Both the position numbers and the translations under genes were made by a program. Below, one piece after another: positions 1 through 4,687 of a DNA stretch of 5,117 nt (position 1 is the stretch's first letter; the number at the start of each line of letters is the position of its first letter). This stretch comes from Candidatus Solibacter sp. (GTDB taxonomy: Bacteria > Acidobacteriota > Terriglobia > Bryobacterales > Bryobacteraceae), in the NCBI GenBank assembly GCA_017883345.1, contig JADGNT010000442.1, positions 1 to 5,117 of the forward strand. The letters run 5' to 3'. The notes beneath the pieces are model-generated. The model was not told the DNA's origin. It saw only the letters and a list, made by a program, of their open reading frames with translations, and did not search any database.

Positions 1-444
1 GTCCGGCAGTACGACGACCCGCGCGTGCGCCGCCTCACCATCAAGGCCAGCGGTTGCCCGAATGCCTGCGGCCATCACTGGATCGCCGATTTCGGCTTCT
101 ACGGCAACGCCCGCAAGATCGGCGGCCGCGAGATTCCCTACTACCAGATGCTGCTCGGCGGCGGGTATGACGAACAGGGCATCATGCGCTTCGGCCTCGC
201 CGTGCAATCGATTCCCGCGCGCCTGGGACCCGAAGCCGTAGAGCGCGTGATCGCCCACTTCCAGGCCAACCGCCTCGACGGCGAGAGCTTCCGCGACTAC
301 GTCCTGCGCCACAAGATCGAGACCTTCCGCGAACTCACCAGTGACCTGGCCAAGCCCGCCGAACTCTTCCCCGAGATCTACCAGGACTGGGGCGATACCG
401 AAGCCTACTCCCTGAAACTAGGCCGCGGCGAGTGCGCCGTCTGA
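1..444 (+). CDS. Nitrite/sulfite reductase (siroheme, 4Fe-4S), C-terminal part; 5' end outside window
   Basis: The open frame is already running at base 1 and ends in TGA at 442-444, leaving 147 residues. Near the start is SGCPNACGHH (Cys19 and Cys23 of the visible part). This is the second CxxxC pair of the siroheme/[4Fe-4S] hemoproteins, in which the last Cys bridges cluster and siroheme; the first Cys pair lies upstream of the window. IADFGF follows, typical of the NirA/ferredoxin-type nitrite and sulfite reductase family. The enzyme performs the six-electron reduction of nitrite to ammonia or sulfite to sulfide in the cytoplasm. Which substrate it uses cannot be decided from the C-terminus. 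The protein ends GRGECAV, placing a Cys three residues from the end. No partner genes are visible downstream, so it is probably the last gene of its transcript. An in-frame GTG at 25 is internal, not a start. The family call is firm; substrate is open. Confidence 0.9.
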   Translation, partial: VRQYDDPRVRRLTIKASGCPNACGHHWIADFGFYGNARKIGGREIPYYQMLLGGGYDEQGIMRFGLAVQSIPARLGPEAVERVIAHFQANRLDGESFRDYVLRHKIETFRELTSDLAKPAELFPEIYQDWGDTEAYSLKLGRGECAV

Positions 445-463
445 ACTGACGTAAGTTGCTCAT

Positions 464-478
464 GACGCCCGCGGCGTC
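464..478. terminator. Small GC-rich hairpin 20 nt after the reductase stop, possible terminator
   Basis: GACGCC (464-469) and GGCGTC (473-478) pair perfectly over 6 bp around a CGC loop, starting 20 nt after the stop codon of the reductase gene. There is no T-run behind it, so as an intrinsic terminator it is weak. The larger inverted repeat at 493-561 may do this job instead. Confidence 0.25.
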
Positions 479-492
479 TCAACGAATGATGA

Positions 493-561
493 AACCGCTC
501 CCGACCCAGAGGGTACCACGGTCGCGGCTCCGATCAGAGCCGCGACCGTGAGGGAGCGGTT
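493..561. repeat. Large three-armed inverted repeat (REP-like palindrome) between reductase and purH
   Basis: Three nested stems are seen directly. An outer 10-bp stem pairs AACCGCTCCC (493-502) with GGGAGCGGTT (552-561). A perfect 14-bp stem pairs CACGGTCGCGGCTC (517-530) with GAGCCGCGACCGTG (537-550) around the 6-nt loop CGATCA. A small 4-bp hairpin, ACCC/GGGT (504-507/511-514), fills the left-hand bulge. The folded form is a three-way junction with almost no unpaired bases. It lacks a T-tract, so a simple intrinsic terminator is not the best explanation. The compact form, high GC and intergenic position fit a REP/BIME-type repetitive element. I recall similar palindromes as common in Solibacter-like acidobacterial genomes, but copy number cannot be seen here. 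It may also stabilise the 3' end of the upstream mRNA. No gene is visible in the 198-nt gap around it. Confidence 0.75.
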
Positions 562-628
562 GTCTCGGAGAGGGCGAACGTCTATTTTCGAGCAAGGCTC
601 CGCGGCCAGCCGTTCGCGTGGCGCGTGT

Positions 629-634
629 TATCGT
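629..634 (+). promoter_or_regulatory. Possible -10 hexamer TATCGT of purH
   Basis: TATCGT lies 8 nt before the purH ATG, in a GC-rich stretch with few TA steps. No Shine-Dalgarno sequence is visible between it and the start codon, and no convincing -35 box is seen. If it is the -10 element, transcription would begin at or within a base or two of the start codon (leaderless mRNA). The call rests mainly on the same arrangement at the other genes of the window. Confidence 0.35.
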
Positions 635-642
635 GCCAGTAG

Positions 643-2184
643 ATGGCAAAGATCTCTCGCGTACTGCTCAGCGTCACCGACAAGACCGGCATCCTCGAAT
701 TCGCCTCCGCCCTCGCCGCCATGGGCGCTGAACTCATTTCCACCGGCGGCACGGCGCGCCTGATTCGCGACGCCGGCATCCCCGTCGCCGATGTCAGCGA
801 CGTGACCGGGTTTCCCGAGATGCTGGATGGCCGCGTCAAGACCATGCACCCCAGCGTCGCCGGCGGCATCCTTGCCATGCGCGACAACCCCGAACACATG
901 GCGGCGATCCAAGCTCACGGCATCGTCCCCATCGACATGGTGGTGGTCAACCTCTACCGTTTCGAGGAAGTGGCCGCCAAGGCCGGTGCACCCCTCGCGG
1001 AACTCATCGAGAACATCGACATCGGCGGGCCCACCATGCTGCGCGCCGCCGCCAAGAACTACCAGGACGTCGCCGTGGTGACCGGGCCCGAAGATTACCC
1101 CTCCGTCATCGAGGAGATGCGTGCGTCGGGCGGCGAACTCTCCCTGGGTACCAGGTGGCGGCTCGCCAAAAAAGTCTTCCGCACCACCGCCGGCTACGAT
1201 TCCGCCATCAGCGCGCGCCTGGAACAGGTGGACGCGGCCGGCCCCTTACCGCGCGACCTCGCCATCCGCGCGCCCAAACTGATGGACCTCCGCTACGGCG
1301 AGAACCCCCATCAGGCCGCCGCGCTGTACGGGCGGCCCGGCCAGGGAATCGCCGGCGCCGCGCAACTCCACGGCAAGGAACTCAGCTACAACAACCTGGT
1401 GGACCTGGACGCTGCCTGGCAACTGGTCAACGAGTTCGAGCGCCCCGCCGTGGCCATCGTCAAGCACACCAATCCCTGCGGCTGCGCCGAGCAGGATACG
1501 CTCGTCGGGGCGTATCGCAAGGCGTTCGAAGCCGATCCGGTATCGGCCTACGGCGGCGTCATCGGCATCAATCGCCCCATCGATGAGGAGACCGCGCGCG
1601 AGATCGCCAAGACTTTCATCGAGGCCATCGCGGCGCCCGATTACTCGGCCGAAGCGGTTGCCGTCCTGGCCGCCAAAAAGAATCTGCGCCTCATGCGCGT
1701 GGCCCCCGGCGCCGATCTCCAGGTTGTGGAATTGGCCGTGAAATCGATTTCCGGCGGATACCTGGCGCAGACCGCCGACTCGGCAAGGTTGGACCGCGCC
1801 GCGGCCGTCGTCAAGACGCAGCGCGCGCCTTCCGAGGCGGAATGGGCCGCCCTCGAGTTCGCCTGCAAGGTGGCCAAGCACGTCAAGTCGAACGCCATCG
1901 TCTACGCCCGCGCCGGGCAGACCGTGGGGGTCGGCGCCGGCCAGATGAGCCGCGTGGATTCGGTCAAACTCGGCGCCACGAAGGCCGTGCTGCCGGTCGC
2001 CGGAACGGTGGTCGCCTCCGACGCCTTTTTCCCCTTTGCCGATGGCGTCGAGGCAGCCGTCCAGAACGGCGCCACCGCCTTCATTCAGCCCGGCGGGAGC
2101 GTGCGCGATGCCGAAGTGGTGGCGGCGGCGGACCGCTTGGGCGTCGCCATGGTCTTCACCGGCGTCCGCCACTTCAGACACTAA
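643..2184 (+). CDS. purH: Bifunctional AICAR transformylase / IMP cyclohydrolase PurH
   Basis: PurH catalyses the last two steps of de novo IMP synthesis in the cytoplasm: formyl transfer from 10-formyl-THF to AICAR, then ring closure of FAICAR. The 513-residue length is normal for the bacterial family. The N-terminal MGS-like cyclohydrolase domain (about 1-200) has STGGT (33-37), KTMHP (66-70) and NIDIGGPTMLRAAAKN (124-139). The transformylase domain has RYGENPHQ (217-224), the catalytic KHTNPCG (274-280; Lys274/His275 match the family's Lys-His pair), DPVSAYGG (298-305), SNAIV (416-420), GAGQMSRVDS (431-440) and the usual C-terminus ending in RHFRH. The ATG at 643 gives the expected MAKISRVLLSVTDKTG N-terminus. 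No Shine-Dalgarno is visible; TATCGT lies 8 nt upstream. The gene stands alone, not in a pur operon. The TAA abuts a long palindrome, and the last ~47 codons are repeated in decayed form just downstream. Confidence 0.97.
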   Translation: MAKISRVLLSVTDKTGILEFASALAAMGAELISTGGTARLIRDAGIPVADVSDVTGFPEMLDGRVKTMHPSVAGGILAMRDNPEHMAAIQAHGIVPIDMVVVNLYRFEEVAAKAGAPLAELIENIDIGGPTMLRAAAKNYQDVAVVTGPEDYPSVIEEMRASGGELSLGTRWRLAKKVFRTTAGYDSAISARLEQVDAAGPLPRDLAIRAPKLMDLRYGENPHQAAALYGRPGQGIAGAAQLHGKELSYNNLVDLDAAWQLVNEFERPAVAIVKHTNPCGCAEQDTLVGAYRKAFEADPVSAYGGVIGINRPIDEETAREIAKTFIEAIAAPDYSAEAVAVLAAKKNLRLMRVAPGADLQVVELAVKSISGGYLAQTADSARLDRAAAVVKTQRAPSEAEWAALEFACKVAKHVKSNAIVYARAGQTVGVGAGQMSRVDSVKLGATKAVLPVAGTVVASDAFFPFADGVEAAVQNGATAFIQPGGSVRDAEVVAAADRLGVAMVFTGVRHFRH

Positions 2185-2187
2185 ACC

Positions 2188-2250
2188 GGGGACAGACGGA
2201 ACGTTTTCCGATTTCTCTTGGGAAAACCAGAAAACGTCCCGTCTGTCCCC
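2188..2250. repeat. Palindromic element GGGGACAG...CTGTCCCC, copy 1 (degenerate)
   Basis: The left arm 2188-2208 begins GGGGACAGACGG and the right arm 2230-2250 ends CCGTCTGTCCCC. They pair over 21 bp with one A-C mismatch (2200/2238). An inner arm pairs 2210-2215 with 2222-2227, with one A-A mismatch, around TCTTGG. The element starts 3 nt after the purH stop, so it is positioned to end or protect the purH transcript. It has no run of T behind it. GGGGACAG/CTGTCCCC palindromes are known as dispersed, REP-like intergenic repeats in several phyla; membership here is inferred from the core sequence. Confidence 0.85.
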
Positions 2251-2258
2251 ACGTTCTC

Positions 2259-2407
2259 GCCGATGGCGTCGAGGCAGCCGCCCAGAACGGCGCCACTGCC
2301 TTCGTTCAGGGCGGCGGGAGCGTGTGTGCGATGCCGAAGTAGTGGCTGCGGCGGACCGCCTAGGCGCGGCCATGGTCTTCACCGGCGTCCGCCACTTCCA
2401 CCACTAA
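2259..2407 (+). pseudogene. Frameshifted remnant of the purH 3' end (about 48 codons)
   Basis: The first half reads ADGVEAAAQNGATAFVQGGG in one frame. After a 2-nt insertion near 2324 (GTGTGTGCG where purH has GTGCGCG), the second half continues as DAEVVAAADRLGAAMVF, then TGVRHFHH and TAA at 2405-2407 in another frame. Residue for residue it matches purH codons 466-513, with several changes conservative (Val to Ala, Ile to Val) and others not (Pro to Gly, Arg to His). It has no start codon, no upstream domain and an internal frameshift, so it cannot make a working transformylase. It could be a decayed tandem duplicate, or the original gene end left behind when purH was partly replaced by a related allele. 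The sequence alone does not decide. Confidence 0.88.
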
Positions 2408-2478
2408 ACCGGGGACAGACGGAACGTTTTCCGTTTTCTCTTGGGAAAACCAGAAAACGTTCCGTCTGTCCCCGGTTT
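2406..2478. repeat. Palindromic element, copy 2 (perfect arms)
   Basis: Left arm 2406-2431 and right arm 2453-2478 are perfect reverse complements over 26 bp, with core GGGGACAGACGGAACG. The interior adds a 6-bp stem GTTTTC/GAAAAC (2433-2438/2445-2450) around the loop TCTTGG, so nearly the whole 73 nt folds into one hairpin. It lies between the convergent purH side and the DUF4337 gene on the minus strand, 24 nt beyond the DUF4337 stop, where it could act on both transcripts. Compared with copy 1 it has no mismatch and five more outer base pairs. The left arm overlaps the TAA of the purH remnant. Confidence 0.88.
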
Positions 2479-2502
2479 TACCCCCGGTTTTACCCCGGTT
2501 TT
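2470..2502. repeat. Short tandem repeat CCCCGGTTTTA, three units
   Basis: CCCCGGTTTTA occurs at 2470-2480 and 2482-2492, and without its final A at 2493-2502. The first unit is the outer end of palindrome copy 2. The last reaches the stop codon of the minus-strand DUF4337 gene (TGA is the complement of 2502-2504). The units look like slippage copies of the palindrome border. On the minus strand they read TAAAACCGGGG. Confidence 0.8.
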
Positions 2503-3029
2503 CACATCAAGAACCCGGTGATGGCGATCCCCACGCCGGCCACTCCGGCGATGACGCCCAGCACCGGGAACATGCCCTTGCGCGCAATGAAGTACAGCGA
2601 GCTGAGCACCAGTCCGATCTCCAGCAACCCCTCGCCCACGTCGTAGCGCAAGGCGCGGTGCTCGTCCGCCTCGGCCGCTTCGTCGGCGCCCTTGGCCTCT
2701 TCCTGGATCTTCTGGCTCTGCTCCTCGTATTTTTTCTTCTGGCCGGCGTATTCGGTCAGCATCTTGTCGGCGACCTCTCCCTTCGCACCCAACAGGTGGA
2801 CCATGTTTTCGCCCATTTCGGTGGTATGCAGCTTGACCCGCGTGGCCTGGTAATACGCCCATTGGTCGTTGGATCCGGATTTGTGAATGATCGCCGCCGT
2901 GTGCGTGCGGTGGCTGGCGATGGACACCACCGCCAGCAGTACCGCAAGAACGGATGCCATTACCCCGACCTTTTGCCCCAGCGGGTCGGAGGTGTGTTCG
3001 TCTTCGTGATGGATTTCAAGTTCGGCCAT
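2502..3029 (-). CDS. DUF4337-type three-helix membrane protein, function unknown
   Basis: This 175-residue protein has a charged, His/Glu/Asp-rich N-terminus (1-19), a hydrophobic helix at about 21-38, then the family-like stretch SHRTHTAAIIHKSGSNDQWA and YYQATRVK (39-66). A charged Lys/Glu/Gln segment likely to be coiled coil follows at about 84-125. Two closely spaced hydrophobic helices at about 133-148 and 153-174 finish the protein. This order matches the uncharacterised DUF4337 family, and no catalytic motif is visible. The central region probably sits on one side of the membrane, held by helices at both ends. The ATG at 3029 is chosen because upstream in-frame sequence only reads through tadA in antisense. 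TATAAT lies 13 nt upstream, and tadA diverges from the same gap. The 3' end abuts the CCCCGGTTTTA repeats. The family name is from memory of its motif pattern; a role should not be assumed. Confidence 0.85.
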   Translation of the reverse strand: MAELEIHHEDEHTSDPLGQKVGVMASVLAVLLAVVSIASHRTHTAAIIHKSGSNDQWAYYQATRVKLHTTEMGENMVHLLGAKGEVADKMLTEYAGQKKKYEEQSQKIQEEAKGADEAAEADEHRALRYDVGEGLLEIGLVLSSLYFIARKGMFPVLGVIAGVAGVGIAITGFLM

Positions 3030-3041
3030 AGTGGATTTCCG

Positions 3042-3048
3042 TATTATA
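3042..3048. promoter_or_regulatory. Symmetric -10 element (TATTATA/TATAATA) shared by DUF4337 and tadA
   Basis: The 27-bp gap between the two divergent starts holds TATTATA. On the minus strand it reads TATAAT (3048 to 3043), a consensus -10, 13 nt before the DUF4337 ATG. On the plus strand it reads TATTAT (3042-3047), 9 nt before the tadA GTG. Neither side has a convincing -35 at the usual spacing. A symmetric -10 that fires both ways is a recognised arrangement for bacterial divergent promoters. The minus-strand assignment is the stronger of the two. Confidence 0.5.
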
Positions 3049-3056
3049 GAGGTTCG

Positions 3057-3512
3057 GTGACCACGGACGAGGAATTCATGCGGGAGGCGCTCGCGCTGGC
3101 GGGTCAAAGCGCACACGAGGGCGAGGTGCCGGTGGGCGCCGTCGTCGTGATCGGCGGGGAGATCGTCGCCAGCGGTTCCAACTCTCCCATCGCGCGCACC
3201 GACCCCACGGCGCATGCCGAGATTCTGGCCATCCGCCAGGCGGCGGCGCGGTTGGGCAACTACCGCCTCACCGGCGCCACGCTGTACTGCACGCTGGAGC
3301 CCTGCGTGATGTGCGCCGGTGCGCTGGTCGCCGCGCGCGTCCAACGCCTCGTCTTCGGCGCCCGCGACCTGCGCTTCGGCGGCGTGCGCAGTAAGTTCCA
3401 GGTGGCGGATTCGCCCGTCCTCAATCACCGCGTCGAGGTGGTCGAAGGCGTCCTGGCGGTGGAATGCGTCGAGCGGTTGCGCGCGTTCTTCGAGGCTCAG
3501 CGGCGCAGATAG
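3057..3512 (+). CDS. tadA: tRNA-specific adenosine deaminase TadA
   Basis: TadA deaminates A34 of tRNA-Arg(ACG) to inosine, so that one tRNA can read several Arg CGN codons; it is essential in most bacteria. The 151-residue product has the full cytidine/deoxycytidylate deaminase zinc site: HAE (His53, catalytic Glu55) and PCVMC (Cys83, Cys86). It also has GEVPVGAVVV (22-31), DPTAHAEILAIRQAA (49-63), NYRLTGATLYCTLEPC (68-83) and FGARD, all characteristic of TadA rather than other deaminases. The GTG at 3057 gives the usual short lead (VTTDEEF) before MREALALA; the ATG at 3078 would trim the first helix. AGAGG sits only 4 nt before the GTG, which is close for a Shine-Dalgarno. The gene diverges from DUF4337 and its last 16 bp overlap the end of the convergent cupin gene. 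Confidence 0.95.
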   Translation: MTTDEEFMREALALAGQSAHEGEVPVGAVVVIGGEIVASGSNSPIARTDPTAHAEILAIRQAAARLGNYRLTGATLYCTLEPCVMCAGALVAARVQRLVFGARDLRFGGVRSKFQVADSPVLNHRVEVVEGVLAVECVERLRAFFEAQRRR

Positions 3513-3844
3513 GCATCGTCGCCCGAAATCCAGTCCTCGCGGCGCGGCGTGAAAACGTCGGTCACCACCGTATCTTCCAGTGCCACCACGCCGTGCGGCA
3601 CGTTGGGAGGAATCACCAGGGATTCGCCGGCGCCCACGCGCCTGTCGACGCCGCCGATATGGAACAGGAGCGCGCCGCGTTCCACGTTGGCAATCTGCTC
3701 GTTGATGTGGCTGTGCTCCGGCACAACGGCGTCTTTGCGGATGTTAAGCCGCGCGATCGTCATCTGCCCGCTATGGATCACCTTGCGGACGATCATGGGG
3801 TTCATCTGCTCCGCCGGTAGCTGCTCCCAATTGTAAAGTTCCAT
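3497..3844 (-). CDS. Small single-domain cupin protein (KdgF-like metal site)
   Basis: This 115-residue protein is one cupin beta-barrel. Cupin motif 1 is PEHSHINEQIANVERG (42-57), with His44, His46 and Glu49/Gln50 as likely metal ligands. Motif 2 is GESLVIPPNVPHGV (73-86), with His84 as the fourth. The HxHxxEQ spacing is that of the KdgF-like small cupins, which include sugar-linearising and dioxygenase-like enzymes, so the substrate cannot be named. The tail DVFTPRREDWISGDDAYLRR is common among bacterial cupins of this size. It is probably cytoplasmic, with no signal peptide or membrane segment. The ATG at 3844 has TAGAAT 7 nt upstream and no Shine-Dalgarno. It is convergent with tadA (16-bp tail overlap) and divergent from the dTDP-sugar operon 84 bp away. 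A link to that pathway is possible but unsupported. Confidence 0.88.
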   Translation of the reverse strand: MELYNWEQLPAEQMNPMIVRKVIHSGQMTIARLNIRKDAVVPEHSHINEQIANVERGALLFHIGGVDRRVGAGESLVIPPNVPHGVVALEDTVVTDVFTPRREDWISGDDAYLRR

Positions 3845-3851
3845 GCAGCGT

Positions 3852-3857
3852 ATTCTA
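3852..3857 (-). promoter_or_regulatory. Possible -10 hexamer TAGAAT of the cupin gene
   Basis: On the minus strand TAGAAT ends 7 nt before the cupin ATG, in otherwise GC-rich sequence. With normal -10 to start-site spacing, transcription would begin at the A of the start codon. No -35 or Shine-Dalgarno is seen. Confidence 0.4.
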
Positions 3858-3914
3858 TCAGCGTCGAGGTTCTCGCGGCGTGTCGGCGCCGCGCGGCGGC
3901 GGAAGCCGTTACGG

Positions 3915-3925
3915 TATGATAGGAG
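3915..3925 (+). promoter_or_regulatory. Possible -10 TATGAT and close Shine-Dalgarno AGGAG of rfbA
   Basis: TATGAT (3915-3920) lies 8 nt before the rfbA ATG and is followed at once by AGGAG (3921-3925), only 3 nt from the ATG. The two readings compete. If TATGAT is the -10, the mRNA starts at about the ATG and AGGAG is not transcribed. If AGGAG is the ribosome site, its spacing is unusually short and the promoter is elsewhere. ATAGG-AG-CCTAT (3919-3930) is also a small inverted repeat across the start. Confidence 0.4.
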
Positions 3926-3928
3926 CCT

Positions 3929-4687
3929 ATGAAGGGTGTCGTGCTAGCCGGAGGTACGGGAAGCAGATTGTTCCCGCTCACCAAAATCACCAACAAACAC
4001 CTGCTGCCGATCTATGACCGGCCGATGATCTACTATCCGATCCAGGCCCTCGTGGATGCCGGGATTCAAGAGATTCTGCTCGTCACGGGAGGGCGGAATT
4101 CGGGCGATTTTCTGCGCCTCCTGGCCAACGGCAAACAGTTCGGCCTGAAACACATCAACTACACCTACCAGGAAGGCGAAGGCGGTATCGCCGACGCTCT
4201 GGCGCTGGCCGAACACTTCGCCGACGGGCAAAAGATCTGCGTGGTGCTGGGCGATAACGTCATCCAGGGCAACATCCTGGCGGCGGCCGACCGTTTCCGC
4301 GGGCAGAGCGAGGGCGCCCACATCCTGCTCAAGGAAGTGCCGGACGCGGAGCGCTTCGGCGTGGCCGAAATCTCCGGCGACCGGATTGCCGGCATCGAGG
4401 AAAAGCCGCAAAAACCCAAATCGAACCTCGCCGTCACCGGCTTTTACATGTACGATGCCAGCGTGTTCGACAAGATTAAGACGCTGGTGCCTTCCGGGCG
4501 CGGCGAACTGGAAATCACCGACGTCAACAACGCCTACATCCGCGAAGGCACCATGACGTTCTCATACCTGGACGGCTGGTGGACCGACGCGGGCACGTTC
4601 GACTCCCTGTTGCGCGCGGCGAATCTGGTGGCGCAGTCGGAAGCCACGAAAGCCGATCTTGCTCCCGAATTGGCGGCACGCAGTTGA
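3929..4687 (+). CDS. rfbA: Glucose-1-phosphate thymidylyltransferase, short RmlA form
   Basis: This enzyme joins glucose-1-phosphate and dTTP to give dTDP-glucose and pyrophosphate, the entry step of dTDP-rhamnose and related deoxysugars. Visible motifs: the nucleotide-binding loop GGTGSRLFPLT (8-18) with Lys23, LPIYDRPMIYYP (26-37), YQEGEGGIADAL (80-91), LGDN with metal-ligand Asp109, EEKP (157-160), ELEITDVN (193-200) and GWWTDAGTFDSL (216-227) with the second metal Asp220. At 252 residues it is about 40 shorter than the classic 290-residue RmlA. It lacks the usual C-terminal helices after the DSL motif, which in classic RmlA help form the regulatory site. Such short homologues are common outside Proteobacteria. 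Close relatives acting on other sugar phosphates cannot be excluded. The stop TGA overlaps the ATG of the next gene (TGATG), so the two are co-transcribed and translationally coupled. Confidence 0.92.
   Translation: MKGVVLAGGTGSRLFPLTKITNKHLLPIYDRPMIYYPIQALVDAGIQEILLVTGGRNSGDFLRLLANGKQFGLKHINYTYQEGEGGIADALALAEHFADGQKICVVLGDNVIQGNILAAADRFRGQSEGAHILLKEVPDAERFGVAEISGDRIAGIEEKPQKPKSNLAVTGFYMYDASVFDKIKTLVPSGRGELEITDVNNAYIREGTMTFSYLDGWWTDAGTFDSLLRAANLVAQSEATKADLAPELAARS

Larger units (their letters stand above)
2038..2475 (+). repeat. Imperfect tandem duplication of purH 3' end plus following palindrome
   Basis: Bases 2038-2250 (last 147 bp of purH, stop codon and palindrome) recur at 2259-2473, at an offset of 221 nt that becomes 223 nt after a 2-nt insertion near 2324. 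By manual alignment the coding parts differ at 15 of 147 positions plus the insertion. The palindrome parts (2185-2250 against 2408-2473) differ at only 2 of 66. The join between units is the short stretch ACGTTCTC (2251-2258). In both units the stop codon runs straight into AAACCGGGGACAG, so gene end and palindrome were copied together. Confidence 0.93.

Noticed and set aside
493..561. A riboswitch controlling purH
   Set aside because: The structure is a near-perfect palindrome without the conserved unpaired core of purine or other riboswitches, and it lies upstream of the likely start of the purH transcript.
548..763. Small open frame overlapping the purH start
   Set aside because: Arg/Ser/Pro-rich shadow frame starting inside the three-armed palindrome; no ribosome site and no recognisable family.
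1246..2382. Long open frame (378 codons) on the minus strand opposite purH
   Set aside because: It is the antisense shadow of a high-GC gene: low-complexity Arg/Gly/Ala-rich translation, no recognisable motif, and it runs through both palindrome and remnant.
2406..2478. The palindrome as a CRISPR repeat or attachment site
   Set aside because: Only two copies, separated by coding-derived sequence rather than unique spacers, and no integrase or cas gene in the window.
2218..2646. Open frame on the plus strand across the palindromes (NRGQTERF-like peptide)
   Set aside because: The peptide is a translation of the palindrome arms and purH remnant in a third frame, then antisense DUF4337; no independent coding signal.
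2658..3056. Upstream in-frame extension of tadA
   Set aside because: The extra codons are antisense to DUF4337 and resemble nothing; TadA homologues begin only a few residues before MREALALA.
3030..3428. Upstream in-frame extension of the DUF4337 gene
   Set aside because: It is antisense to tadA; the family's own N-terminus begins at the ATG at 3029, just behind TATAAT.
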